A stretch of 64,000 nt of DNA, taken from positions 1-64,000 of the forward strand of contig NZ_QHKL01000014.1 of the NCBI RefSeq assembly GCF_003947415.1. The letters run 5' to 3'. A program made the translations under genes and the position numbers. Each line of letters starts with the position of its first letter. The first letter of the stretch is position 1. This document shows positions 24,248-33,378 of the stretch, piece by piece. The notes below the pieces were generated by a model. It saw nothing but the letters and a program-made list of their open reading frames with translations, ran no database searches and was not told the DNA's origin. The DNA is from Amycolatopsis sp. WAC 01376 (GTDB lineage: Bacteria > Actinomycetota > Actinomycetes > Mycobacteriales > Pseudonocardiaceae).

Positions 24248-25288
24248 ATGGTGTGGCTGCGAACGGCCCAGCGTGAAACGGGCACGACGCCCGTTTCACG
24301 GGGTCGCCGCGGGCGCGCCCTGCACCGTTTCGGCATGCTGAGCGGGCTGGCTATCGCCGGATTCGCCGGCGCCGCCGCGCTGGCGGGTTCGGCCACCGCG
24401 GAGGAGATTTCCACCCTCCCTGCGGCGGTCGAGTCGCCGGTCGGCGACTCGGCGGGATACTCGCCGCAGTCCGTCTCGATTCCGCCGTCGGCGGGCGTGA
24501 GAGATCTGGTGCGGGCGACTGTCAGCGCGGCCACCTCGGACACCGTCCCGGTGACACACCAGATTCTCAGCACTGCGCCCACCGCGGTCTCCGCCGTGGC
24601 GCAACCGGTTGTTCAGTTGGCCAACACCGCGGTGAACTCCGCCGCCGCTGCTGCCGGTACCGCCAGCGGGGCGGTCACCGCCTTGACGGAGCCGGTGCTG
24701 GATACGACGACATGGACTGTTCGCGCGGTGACTGACACGGGTGCGGCGCTGGTCGCGCCCGCGGTCCAGATGGTATCCGAGGTGACCGCACCGTTGACCG
24801 CGACAGAGTCGGCGACGCAGCGGCCGGTTGGCTGGGTGACGGTGACGGTCACCTCGGCGATCTCGCTGCGGACACCCGCCTCCCCCGCCACGCCGCTCGT
24901 CTCGGCGACGCCCGGCACCGCGCCAGTCGCGGCGCGGGCCGCTGACGCGCCGGCGGCCACAGCCGGCCTCGCGGACGCGGCCACCGGCGCGGCGGCGCTG
25001 TCGCCGGGCCTGGCGGCCGATCACGGGCAGCGCCGCCACATTCAGCCCCTTCTAACCGCCTCTTCCGCCCCATCGCCGCTGTCGCCGATCGTCCCGATCG
25101 CGCCGGCGATGCTGCCCGGTAGTGCCCCCTCGTCGGGCACGTCGGCCGCGCAGGGTGGCTCCTCGACTTCCGCCGCGATCTTCGACGGCGGACTGACCGG
25201 CTCGCGGTTCACCACTGGTGAGCCGGTCTCCGATCAGCATCTCCCGCTCCGTAAGCGTGCGGACGATCCCTCGGTATCGCCTGACTGA
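24248..25288 (+). CDS. Secreted Ala/Thr/Val-rich protein
   Basis: A 346-residue exported protein. After an Arg-rich N-terminus comes a Sec signal (RFGMLSGLAIAGFAGAAALA) with probable cleavage at SATA-EE near residue 50. The mature part is low-complexity with many Ala, Thr, Val, Ser and Pro (NTAVNSAAAAAGTASGAVTA), no cysteines and no membrane anchor; the C-terminus ends in a basic PLRKRADD stretch. ATG 24248 has GGAG 6 nt upstream, better than GTG 24143 whose AAGGAG abuts it. It is the first gene of the surface locus (this protein, two larger surface proteins, then a sortase). It is probably a cell-wall-associated or matrix protein. I do not recognise the family. Confidence 0.75.
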   Translation: MVWLRTAQRETGTTPVSRGRRGRALHRFGMLSGLAIAGFAGAAALAGSATAEEISTLPAAVESPVGDSAGYSPQSVSIPPSAGVRDLVRATVSAATSDTVPVTHQILSTAPTAVSAVAQPVVQLANTAVNSAAAAAGTASGAVTALTEPVLDTTTWTVRAVTDTGAALVAPAVQMVSEVTAPLTATESATQRPVGWVTVTVTSAISLRTPASPATPLVSATPGTAPVAARAADAPAATAGLADAATGAAALSPGLAADHGQRRHIQPLLTASSAPSPLSPIVPIAPAMLPGSAPSSGTSAAQGGSSTSAAIFDGGLTGSRFTTGEPVSDQHLPLRKRADDPSVSPD

Positions 25289-25572
25289 CGTGTCGGCTAC
25301 CAACGCGATTTACGCGTAAGCGATCACTATGAATCGCAGAGCAAAATCCATTGATCGGTAGCGACAGCAGGATCGTCGAGGTGCAAGCTCGACGGCTGGC
25401 TCGCGAACTCATGGGCTGAAATCGCAAGTCAGTTGCTCCCGCTGCCACTACCTCCATCAACGGCTGGTGTCCAGGGCTGTCGGCAAACAAAACCCCGTTT
25501 CACAGCAGACACGTCAACCGCCGCGCCGATGTTATCCGTTATCGGCGGGCGCTCATGAACTGGAGCGTAGAA
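25289..25572. promoter_or_regulatory. Spacer upstream of the large surface protein
   Basis: The 284 bp contain the AT-rich segment GATTTACGCGTAAGCGATCA near 25300-25325, an imperfect dyad, and GGAG about 10 nt before the next ATG. It probably holds a separate promoter. Confidence 0.35.
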
Positions 25573-28314
25573 ATGAAATTCACACGTTGGGCTCGGCGCC
25601 ATCGCGCCGACGTCCCCGGTGGAAGGGCCCCTATCGGCCTTTCCCTGGCGAATCCGTATTCCCGCCGGTCGAACCGCGTATTGCGCGGCCCGGCCCGTGC
25701 GGCCGCGATATCGGTCACCGCGACCTTCGCGCTGGTCGGTCTGGCCGCCAACGCCGCTGCTGCCTCATTGCCGGGCCTGGATGGCCTGGGCCTTTCCGGA
25801 ACGGACACCACCTCACTGTTCGCGAGCTCTCAGCCCAGCTCGCCGGTGAGTGCTTCCGGAACCAGCAGCACCAGCGGCACACACAGCCAGCCCTCGACCA
25901 GCCTGTTCCCCTCGACGACCTCGTCCGGCGGGGACCTCCCGACCGCGCAGATCCCGACCGTGGGCAAGTTCCTCAGCGGCGATGTGCTCAGCGGTGGCAT
26001 CTTCACCGGTGGCCTGTTCGGCGGCGAGGCGAAGCAGACGTCCGTCGACCCGAACCAGTCCGGCGGTGGCCACTCGACCGGGGACACCACCCACGAGGGC
26101 GGCGGCGACGCGTGCGACTTCTTCCTGCAGCACATGTGGAAGAACGAGGACGGGATTCCGCTGCTCGGCAGCAACTCCCACGCCCTGACCTACCACACGG
26201 ACCCGGCGTACAAGAACCTGATCCTGTCGATGGCCAGTGGCGCGATCGGGAACTCGCACATGCCGGTCGTCGACGCCTACGGCGGGCCGCTGGGCTGGAT
26301 CCCGATTTTCAACCCCTCGCACGTGCGGGGCCACGGCACCGACTACCTGACGATGGCGACCGGGTGCGGCGGCATGGGCCTGCCCATCGACACCAAGACC
26401 ATGGCCATCGACATGTCCCGGCTGCCGACGCCGGACAAGGTGGTCAACTTCGTCCAGAAGGGGATGCCGAGCGTTCCCGACCCGGCGAAGGTCCTGGCAC
26501 CGGACTACCTCTACAACACCCTCCAGGTCGCCGAGATCATGAACCGGCTCGGCCCGAACACGGTGTTCACCCCGGACGAGTATCTGTCCTTCGCGGGTAA
26601 CAACTTCGACGCGATGCGCCTGCTGTGGCAGACCGCGTTCGACAAGATGAGCAGCGGCGACCCTGCCGCGATGCTGGACGTCCTGAAGATCACCGACAAC
26701 ATCAAGACACTCCAGTCGCTCGGCATGCCGGGCCTGCCCGGCTCGAGTGGCGACACCCTCACCGGCGGCCTGCCGACCGGCGGCCTGCCGATCATCGGAG
26801 GCGCGCTCGGCGGTTCGCCGACCGGCTCGAAGCCGATGCAGCCGGGCGTCCCGGCCATCGGCGGCAAGCCGATCTCGGGCGACGGTCCGACCATCCCGGC
26901 CGGCTCGCCGGTCTCGGGTTCGGTCACCTTCACCAACAACGGCACCGAGCCGCTCACCAACCTGAGCGGCTCGTTCCCCGGCGGCACCGTCACCCCGTCC
27001 GCGACCTCGGTCGCGCCGGGCGGCACCGTCACCTACACGTTCACGGCCCCGGCGAAGCCGGGATCGCAGAGCGCGAAGCTGACGATCACCGGTACCAAGC
27101 CGAACGGCTCGACCGTCAGCTCGGAGACGACGATCCGCTACGTCGGCACGCCTGCTCCCGGCACGCCTGCCCCTGGCACGCCAGGAACCCCGGGACAGCC
27201 GGGCGCACCCCTTCCGGGTCTGCCGAGCCTTCCGGGTCTCCCCGGCGCCGGCCAGCCGGGTGAGTCCCCGCTTCCGGGGCTGCCGGGTATCGGCGGGATC
27301 CTCTCGCCGGTGACCGGTCTGCTCGGCAACGTGGTGCCGGGAACGACCCCGCAGCCGCAGCCGGCTCCGCAGCCGACCCCGGTTCCGGTCCCGGTCCCGC
27401 AGCCGGCTCCGCACCCGGTTCCTGTCCCGCAGCCGCAGCCGACTCCGGTTCCGGTCCCGCAGCCGTCGGCGAGCATCTCCGTCGGTACACCGCTGGTGAA
27501 CGGGAAGGCCGCGGGCACCGCTCCCGGCCCGAACGTTCCGTCGGGTAGCACGGTCACCATCACGGTTCCGGTGACCAACAACGGCAGCGTCCCGGTGTCC
27601 GGGCTGGGTGGCACCACCTCGCTCGGCACGTTGAACTGTGGCTCGGGCCAGCTGGCACCGGGCAGCACGACCCGCTGCACGGTCACCACGACCGCGCGGC
27701 CGGGCGCGAACACCGCGCAGTTCAACTTCACCGTGTCGGGTCCGAACGGCACCCAGCAGAGCAAGGCCTGCCGGGTCTTCTACACCGGTACGCCCGCGGG
27801 TGCGGGAAAGCTGACGATCACCGGTAAGCCCTCGGTCAACGGCGCCGTGGTCGGCTCGAACTCGACCGTGACCGTGCCGGCCGGCAGCCAGTCCACCATC
27901 AAGGTGCAGATGACCAACACCGGCACCGCGCCGATCACCAACCTGCGGGGCACCTCGCAGAACGGCCGGGTCACCTGCACCGGCACGACGCTCGCCCCGG
28001 GTGCCGGCACCCAGTGCACGATCACGTTCACTGCGAGTCCTGGCGCCAAGACGGTGAAGGCGACCTTCACCGGTAAGGACGCCGCCGGCAACACCTCGAC
28101 CGCCGGGTTTTCGCTGAACTACACCACCACCGGTGTGTGCACGTGCGACCCGGCCACGTCGACCGCCACGGCGGGATCGGCCACACCGGCCACGTCGACC
28201 AAGGCCACCACGTCGGCCACATCGACCGGATCGACCACGTCGACCGGATCGACCACGTCCGCCGGGTCCGTCACATCACCGCTGTCCGCGCTCACCGGCG
28301 CAAGCACGCACTGA
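25573..28314 (+). CDS. Large secreted surface protein with Ig-like repeats and Pro-rich stalk
   Basis: A 913-residue exported protein. A long signal region ends near AANAAAASLPG. Then come a Ser/Thr/Gly-rich segment (about 65-165) and a globular domain (about 165-380; DACDFFLQHMWKNEDGIPLL, NTVFTPDEYLSFAGNNFDAM). Next is a first Ig-like domain (SPVSGSVTFTNNGTEPLTNL), a collagen-like and Pro-rich stalk (GLPSLPGLPGAGQPG, then PQPAPQPTPVPVPVPQPAP), and two more Ig-like units with paired cysteines (TVTITVPVTNNGSVPVSGLG; STIKVQMTNTGTAPITNLRG). The tail is Thr/Ser-rich with repeats such as TSTGSTTSTGSTTSAG. It has no C-terminal membrane anchor and no LPXTG. ATG 25573 has GGAG upstream. It is probably an adhesin or matrix component. 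The stalk and repeats are visible directly; the role is inferred. Confidence 0.82.
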   Translation: MKFTRWARRHRADVPGGRAPIGLSLANPYSRRSNRVLRGPARAAAISVTATFALVGLAANAAAASLPGLDGLGLSGTDTTSLFASSQPSSPVSASGTSSTSGTHSQPSTSLFPSTTSSGGDLPTAQIPTVGKFLSGDVLSGGIFTGGLFGGEAKQTSVDPNQSGGGHSTGDTTHEGGGDACDFFLQHMWKNEDGIPLLGSNSHALTYHTDPAYKNLILSMASGAIGNSHMPVVDAYGGPLGWIPIFNPSHVRGHGTDYLTMATGCGGMGLPIDTKTMAIDMSRLPTPDKVVNFVQKGMPSVPDPAKVLAPDYLYNTLQVAEIMNRLGPNTVFTPDEYLSFAGNNFDAMRLLWQTAFDKMSSGDPAAMLDVLKITDNIKTLQSLGMPGLPGSSGDTLTGGLPTGGLPIIGGALGGSPTGSKPMQPGVPAIGGKPISGDGPTIPAGSPVSGSVTFTNNGTEPLTNLSGSFPGGTVTPSATSVAPGGTVTYTFTAPAKPGSQSAKLTITGTKPNGSTVSSETTIRYVGTPAPGTPAPGTPGTPGQPGAPLPGLPSLPGLPGAGQPGESPLPGLPGIGGILSPVTGLLGNVVPGTTPQPQPAPQPTPVPVPVPQPAPHPVPVPQPQPTPVPVPQPSASISVGTPLVNGKAAGTAPGPNVPSGSTVTITVPVTNNGSVPVSGLGGTTSLGTLNCGSGQLAPGSTTRCTVTTTARPGANTAQFNFTVSGPNGTQQSKACRVFYTGTPAGAGKLTITGKPSVNGAVVGSNSTVTVPAGSQSTIKVQMTNTGTAPITNLRGTSQNGRVTCTGTTLAPGAGTQCTITFTASPGAKTVKATFTGKDAAGNTSTAGFSLNYTTTGVCTCDPATSTATAGSATPATSTKATTSATSTGSTTSTGSTTSAGSVTSPLSALTGASTH

Positions 28315-28387
28315 CGGATATCGGCTGACGACGGCTGGACACCGCTGAGATCACTGATCAGCCCAGCAGAACTTGGAAAGGTTTCTC

Positions 28388-30166
28388 ATGCGTACCTGGG
28401 TAAAACGGTCCATCCAGGCCGGGTTACTCGCAGGTGGCTTGATGCTCCTCGGCGTGGGTGTGGCCCACGCCGAGGAGGACACCGAGCCTTCGCGAACAAG
28501 TAACCAGGCGACCGACACGACCGCGGGCACCAGCCCGCTGACCACCGTGACGTCGCTGGTGTCAGGACTCGTGCAGCCGCAGAAGGCGGCATCGACCGGC
28601 ACGACCTCGGCATCCGCGTCGACACCTGCCGCATCGGCGACAACGACCGGCACCGGTTCGAGCCGCCCGGCCACGTCGGCGGGCGACGGATCGGCGACTC
28701 GACCGGAATCGTCCGTGACACGGGTCCTCGCGCCGGTCAGCTCCGCGCTGACCGCACGATCGGGCTCGTCCAGCCCGGCGACCGCCGCTACCTCGGCGAT
28801 CACCGGGGGGCCCGCGCAAAGCGGAGCCACCAGCGTCGCCACGACAATGCCGGCGGCCGAGCCACCAGCGGCGACAGCGGCTACATCCGCCGACGGTGCC
28901 GGCACAGGTGACAGCACTGCCAGTGCGACGACCACCGGCCCGGCCACGTCGACATCGGCCGACACCGGGTGCTCGTGCCACCTGACCATGGGCACGCCCA
29001 CGGTCAACGGCACCAACGCCGGATCACCGGGCAACGCCGTACCGGTCACCGCCGACCAGCCGGCGACCGTGGCCGTCCCGGTCACCAACACCGGCACCAG
29101 CACCGTCAGCAACGTCACCGGCACCACCCCCAGCGATGCGATGACCTGTTACGACAGCACGCTGACCGCCAGTGAAAGCACCATGTGCACCGGGCCGTTC
29201 ACGCCGACCGGCACCACCACAGCCCCGGTCACGGTCACCGGCACCACGGCGAACGGCGAGCAGGCCGGCACCACCGGCACCGCCTACCTCGCCCCCGCCA
29301 CCGGCCCGGCACCCACACCGGCACCGGCTCCGCCGGGCACCGGCCGGGACACCGGGTGCTCGTGCCACCTGACCATGGGCACGCCCACGGTCAACGGCAC
29401 CAACGCCGGATCACCGGGCAACGCCGTACCGGTCGTCGCCGACCAGCCGGCGACGGTGGCCGTGCCGGTCACCAACACCGGGACCAGCACTGTCAGCGAT
29501 GTCAGCAGCACCACCCCCAATGGTGCCTTGACCTGTGGTGAGACCACGCTGGCCGCCAGTGAGAGCACCATGTGCACTGGCACGTTCACGCCGTCCGCGG
29601 ATACCACCATGGCCCCGGTGACGGTCACCGGCACCGGCGCGAACGGCGAGCAGGCCGGCACCACCGGCACCGCCTACCTCGCCCCCGCCACCGGCCCGGC
29701 ACCGGTACCGGGCACCGGCGACCCGCACGGTGGCTCCGGGAACCCACCCGGAACCCACCCGGGTTCGCCGTCCAGCGGCAGCTCCGGTGGAACCGGTGGC
29801 ACGGCCGGTCACCAGACCGGTGGCTCCGGGCACGGCACCGCGGGTGCCGGCCATGGAGTGGCCATCGCGGCCGGCCACCCGGCGGGTAGCGATCACGGCG
29901 GTCTCGCTTCGTGGGCCGTCGGTACTGCCCACCAGGCCGGGACGCACGGCGGTTCGGCGGAAGCGGCCGTCCACGGGGCCGCGGGCGAGCACGTCGATGC
30001 CGGGTACCCGGTGCCGGCAGGCGCGGTCGAGGCCGGCGGTGGCGGCACCGCAGATGATCACCAGCAACGCACCGACGGCGGAGTCGTCGGCGGCGGACTG
30101 GCACTTCTGGTGATCGCCTTCCTCATGGTGACGACGGCCTCCACGCGCCGTCGTCACCTCCGCTAG
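28388..30166 (+). CDS. Secreted/anchored surface protein with two near-identical 129-residue repeats
   Basis: A 592-residue protein with a Sec signal (MRTWVKRSIQAGLLAGGLML, cleavage at AHA-EE), a Ser/Thr/Ala-rich segment, then two tandem Ig-like repeats each beginning DTGCSCHLTMGTPTVNGTN and ending TGTAYLAPATGPAP. Repeat cysteines occur as C-x-C and single pairs (MTCYDST / LTCGETT, STMCTG). After a Gly/Ser/His-rich linker, the C-terminus is a membrane helix plus basic tail (GGGLALLVIAFLMVTTASTR, RRHLR). That is the layout of a sortase substrate, yet no LPXTG/LAXTG precedes the helix. The repeats resemble Ig-like units of the preceding gene. ATG 28388 has GGAAAGG upstream. A class F sortase gene follows after a hairpin. 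Confidence 0.85.
   Translation: MRTWVKRSIQAGLLAGGLMLLGVGVAHAEEDTEPSRTSNQATDTTAGTSPLTTVTSLVSGLVQPQKAASTGTTSASASTPAASATTTGTGSSRPATSAGDGSATRPESSVTRVLAPVSSALTARSGSSSPATAATSAITGGPAQSGATSVATTMPAAEPPAATAATSADGAGTGDSTASATTTGPATSTSADTGCSCHLTMGTPTVNGTNAGSPGNAVPVTADQPATVAVPVTNTGTSTVSNVTGTTPSDAMTCYDSTLTASESTMCTGPFTPTGTTTAPVTVTGTTANGEQAGTTGTAYLAPATGPAPTPAPAPPGTGRDTGCSCHLTMGTPTVNGTNAGSPGNAVPVVADQPATVAVPVTNTGTSTVSDVSSTTPNGALTCGETTLAASESTMCTGTFTPSADTTMAPVTVTGTGANGEQAGTTGTAYLAPATGPAPVPGTGDPHGGSGNPPGTHPGSPSSGSSGGTGGTAGHQTGGSGHGTAGAGHGVAIAAGHPAGSDHGGLASWAVGTAHQAGTHGGSAEAAVHGAAGEHVDAGYPVPAGAVEAGGGGTADDHQQRTDGGVVGGGLALLVIAFLMVTTASTRRRHLR
28961..29705 (+). repeat. Tandem 387 bp repeat inside the surface-protein gene
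   Basis: Unit 1 (28961-29347) and unit 2 (29348 to about 29705) begin with the same bases GACACCGGGTGCTCGTGCCA and stay almost identical for the first ~85 bp, then diverge moderately and re-converge at the end. The period is exactly 129 codons, so copy number can change without a frameshift. Confidence 0.88.
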
Positions 30167-30173
30167 AGGGAGC

Positions 30174-30208
30174 GGTGTGGTGTGGCCATGCCCCGGCCAC
30201 ACCACACC
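30174..30208. terminator. Hairpin between surface protein and sortase
   Basis: GGTGTGGTGTGGCC (30174-30187) pairs perfectly with 30195-30208 around a 7 nt loop, 8 bp after the stop. It would terminate or attenuate transcription before the sortase gene. Confidence 0.75.
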
Positions 30209-30238
30209 ACCCTCCCCGTTCACCGACTGGAGTGGGCC

Positions 30239-31177
30239 ATGGCTGTGGTCGAGGACGTCGTAACCGTCGACACGGCAGGGCTCGGCCGTATCCAGACCCG
30301 GCTCACCCTCCTCGCGTTGACCGGCCTGGCATGGATGCTGTCCGCCGTCACGATCCTGCCGGGCAACACCCGCTTCGCCGTGGTGAGCGCGTCCCTCCTG
30401 ATCATCGCCGGGGTCAGCTGGGAGACGCTCTACGACGCCGGTCGGCAGTGGCGCCGGGACAAGGACCGGCCGCGCCTCACGCCACGCCCCGCGTTCGGCG
30501 CGATCACCGCGGCCGTGGCCGCTGCGGCAGCTCTGGGACTGGTGGTCAGCCTGACCACCGACACGACGCCACCGTCGGCCGCGATAGCCGCCGCACCCGG
30601 TACGACGTACGCCGCACCGGGCTCCCCCAGGCCAGCGCCGACGGCCGGCGCGGTCAACAACCCCAAGGTCCGGGTGACCCCGATCGCGGTGCACATCCCC
30701 AAGCTCGACGCCCACTCGTCACTGCTCAAGCTCGGCCTCGACACGAACCAGCGCATGCAAACCCCTCCGGTGACCACCCCGATGCAAGCCGGTTGGTACG
30801 AACCGGGACCGGCGCCCGGCCAGACCGGGCCCGCGGTGATCGTCGGTCACGTCGACGGCGCGACCCAGCCCGGCATCTTCCATCGGCTGCACGAACTCGC
30901 GCCGGGCGACCGCATCACCGTCGAACGCGCGGACAGCTCCGTCGTCACCTTCGTGGCGCGCCGAACCATCCACGCCCCCAAAGACCACTTCCCCACCAAG
31001 GAGGTCTACGGTCGCACCCCCGGCCCGGAACTGCGACTGATCACCTGCGGCGGCCCCTTCGACAGAGCCGCGCGCTCCTACCGCGACAACATCATCGTGT
31101 TCGCCCAACTCGACGGAGAGAACGACGGCCATGACCTAGAACATCGACCGCCCACGGCCCGGCACGGCCAGCAGTGA
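30239..31177 (+). CDS. Class F sortase
   Basis: A 312-residue sortase. Two N-terminal hydrophobic spans (LTLLALTGLAWMLSAVTILP; AAVAAAAALGLVVSL) anchor it. After a Pro/Ala linker the catalytic domain runs from VRVTPIAVHIPKLDAHSSLL through AVIVGHVDGATQPGIFHRLH (His204) to ELRLITCGGPFDRAARSYRD (Cys270, Arg following), the His-Cys-Arg triad of class F actinobacterial enzymes. It should transpeptidate surface proteins onto the cell wall. ATG 30239 has GGAG 6 nt upstream. It follows three secreted proteins, its likely clients, but none shows an LPXTG-like signal. The catalytic domain starts with the family's usual VRVxPIAV segment. Confidence 0.9.
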   Translation: MAVVEDVVTVDTAGLGRIQTRLTLLALTGLAWMLSAVTILPGNTRFAVVSASLLIIAGVSWETLYDAGRQWRRDKDRPRLTPRPAFGAITAAVAAAAALGLVVSLTTDTTPPSAAIAAAPGTTYAAPGSPRPAPTAGAVNNPKVRVTPIAVHIPKLDAHSSLLKLGLDTNQRMQTPPVTTPMQAGWYEPGPAPGQTGPAVIVGHVDGATQPGIFHRLHELAPGDRITVERADSSVVTFVARRTIHAPKDHFPTKEVYGRTPGPELRLITCGGPFDRAARSYRDNIIVFAQLDGENDGHDLEHRPPTARHGQQ

Positions 31178-31299
31178 CCCGCACGGATGGCCCGCGGCGC
31201 GTCAAGACCTCCACCTGCGGCGGGTCCAGCCGCACCGCGAGCCATCCGTTCTCTGCTGATTCAGCGCTTCACCACGCGACGCGACAGCCCACCAGCCAG

Positions 31300-31395
31300 G
31301 TGCACGGCGACGCGCATCCGGGGCAACTGGTCAGGACGCCTGGCGGACGGGTCGTGTGTGACTTCGACGCGGCGTGCGTCGGCCCGCCGACGTTG
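31300..31395 (+). pseudogene. Aminoglycoside/choline phosphotransferase fragment
   Basis: VHGDAHPGQLVRTPGG followed by RVVCDFDAACVGPP is the catalytic loop and Mg-binding segment of the APH/kinase family (H-G-D-x-H, D-F-D). Nothing before or after continues the fold, so only about 32 codons of a lost gene remain. Confidence 0.65.
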
Positions 31396-31610
31396 AGACC
31401 TGACAACGCACACGGTCGACACCACACAATTCGGCGAATCCGCCGCGAGCTATCGCTAATCGCCCCAGGCCCAGCTCGACACCCTGCGCGCCGAGCTGGG
31501 CCTAGATCAACCGGCCCTCGTGCGCTACGGGCAGCGGCTAGTGTCGGGCGTCGCTATTTGGTTTACGGTCGTAGGTTTGTGATGCTGGGTTATGCCTTCG
31601 TGGGGTTTGG

Positions 31611-31740
31611 TGGTCAGTGGTGAGGACCGGGTGATCTTGGAGACGTGGACACGGTCGCGGGCGATCCGGGCCAGTCATGTCGAACGGGCCCGGATCGTAC
31701 TGGCGGTCGCGGACGGAAACGGAACCTCGGGCACAGCCTG
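31611..31740 (+). mobile_element. IS630-type transposase N-terminal remnant
   Basis: The frame reads EDRVILETWTRSRAIRASHV and ERARIVLAVADGNGTSG, the first helices of IS630-family transposases (usually followed by the helix-turn-helix). It stops at once after TSGTA. No terminal repeats or second half are visible. Confidence 0.6.
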
Positions 31741-31826
31741 AGCTTCCCCCTGTTCGCCAGACAAGGTGTCCGGACAACCAAGGGAAGCTCAGGCCGGTGG
31801 AGACTTCGATCTGTCTGCGGCGGCGT

Positions 31827-33053
31827 TCAATCCCTTACGCTGTCGGATCGGCCGCGTGGGTGGAACAGTTTGTCGAGTCGGGTGTCGGTGGGCGCGTCTC
31901 CGAACAACGATCGCAGTAGGCGGGCCATTGCCGGGCGGATCGGGAACCGGCGGCCCGCGGCGCGTTCCTGGTAGCGATCCTGGAGCTGCACGAAAAGGAA
32001 TCCGGCCCGACCGAAGTGCACGAGGGGTTCGGGTGCCCCGGTATAAACCAGATCGTCCATGAGATCCAGGTAGGCCGAGTGGTACCCGATGTGGCGCATG
32101 GCCTCGAGCGGCCCGCGGGTCGGCTGGTGGTCGTCCTGCTGGTAGACCTGCGTGGCTGACTTGCACAGGTCCATCGAGATCGCGTCGCATATGGCGCTGT
32201 CCATGATCCAGCCGGTGGTCAGCGGTCCGCAGCCGGTGACCCGGGCGATCACTACCGCGGCAGCGTAGGTGTTGGCGGTGTGGGTGCGGTAGACCACGCT
32301 GTCCCACACCTCGGCCGAGCGACTCAGCTCGGCGTGTACGCCCGCGCTGACCTTCTCGGCGTACTGCATCAGGTATTGCCTGACCAGCGAGAGGAGTACG
32401 TGAGTACCGTCGCGGCCCCATCCCTCGCGCTCCATCGCCTCCACCAGGTCTCGGGCACAGCGACCGTAGATGCGGAAACTCCCGTCGAGCAAATCCAGCG
32501 GCGGCACGCAGATGTCGTCGACCACGGTCGTGAGCGCGATGTAGCGCACTGCCGTGGAATCGGCGGCATACCGTTCACCACACCAGCAGGCCATCCACTG
32601 AAGGGCATCTCGGCAGACCGAACTCACCGTGCGCGCGGGCGTCGGGTCACCCTTCTTGGTCCAATCCGTGTAGTCCAGAGCCAGCCGTCCGCCCGAACGC
32701 GCGATGTCGACTTCCGCCAATACTCGCTCCAGCAGAGGCCAGCCATCGACTTCGTGCGTCTTCGGTGTTCCAGCTGTATAGCCGTCTCCGCCCATTAATG
32801 TGAACAGGTGCGCGGTATCGCGGTTATAGCGCGACCGCACTGCCTGCGGCCGTGTTGGCTCGACCCGCGCTCTTCGATAGTGCAGGAACGGGCACGTCAC
32901 GTCCTGCGGACACGACGGGCCGCACCACAACCGATGTGCCGTGCGCAGCAACTCGCGAAGCGTGCGCGCCTGCGCCAACTCGTCGAATGCCGCCAGAGTC
33001 GAACCACGAAACGCGAGAATGTCAGGACACACCGGTGGCACGGACACTGTCAT
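31827..33053 (-). CDS. Terpene-synthase-like protein with degenerate metal motifs
   Basis: A 408-residue all-helical protein. YIALTTVVDDICVPPLDLLD resembles the Asp-rich DDxx(x)D helix of class I terpene synthases, and about 130 residues later SAICDAISMDLCKSATQVYQ resembles the NSE motif with its last acid replaced. The N-terminal third has HRLWCGPSCPQDVTCPFLHY, a Cys-rich insert not typical of terpene cyclases. Length exceeds the usual 330. GGAGG lies about 10 nt before ATG 33053; the upstream frame is not conserved. It stands alone among IS remnants, which suggests acquisition. It may be a divergent cyclase, a non-catalytic relative, or an unrelated helical protein. I cannot name the family with confidence. 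Confidence 0.6.
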   Translation of the reverse strand: MTVSVPPVCPDILAFRGSTLAAFDELAQARTLRELLRTAHRLWCGPSCPQDVTCPFLHYRRARVEPTRPQAVRSRYNRDTAHLFTLMGGDGYTAGTPKTHEVDGWPLLERVLAEVDIARSGGRLALDYTDWTKKGDPTPARTVSSVCRDALQWMACWCGERYAADSTAVRYIALTTVVDDICVPPLDLLDGSFRIYGRCARDLVEAMEREGWGRDGTHVLLSLVRQYLMQYAEKVSAGVHAELSRSAEVWDSVVYRTHTANTYAAAVVIARVTGCGPLTTGWIMDSAICDAISMDLCKSATQVYQQDDHQPTRGPLEAMRHIGYHSAYLDLMDDLVYTGAPEPLVHFGRAGFLFVQLQDRYQERAAGRRFPIRPAMARLLRSLFGDAPTDTRLDKLFHPRGRSDSVRD

Positions 33054-33378
33054 GGAACGTCGGCCTCCTTTGGGGTGTAGGGGCACCACCAGCCTGGCAC
33101 CATTCGTACGCGCCCCGCACAGTCGCCACCCGGACGGACTCTCCCGGCGACGCGACGGGCGGCCTTCCGATTTCCTTGCGGGACGTCGGCTGCGGTTTCG
33201 CGCTCTCACCCGGGCATCGCGCTCATCTAGGGCCTGTATCCAAGTCGGCGGGCCGGGTTGGTCTGAGTTTGCGCTGTCGGGCGTGTTGGCGACCAGGAAC
33301 AGGCGAGGTCTCCGGTAGTTGGTTCGTCGACCAAGAAGAACCTTGAACACCACCGGAGACCTCGTGGACACCCGAGTG

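Noticed and set aside
25813..27414. 533-residue minus-strand frame opposite the large surface protein
   Set aside because: Arg-rich shadow of a GC-biased secreted-protein gene with no motif or ribosome site.
28961..29705. CRISPR-like repeat array
   Set aside because: Only two units of 387 bp, in frame within a surface-protein gene, with no short spacers or cas genes.
31827..33053. Confident call as a terpene cyclase
   Set aside because: The NSE-like motif has lost its last acidic residue and the N-terminal Cys-rich part is atypical, so only a fold-level resemblance is claimed.
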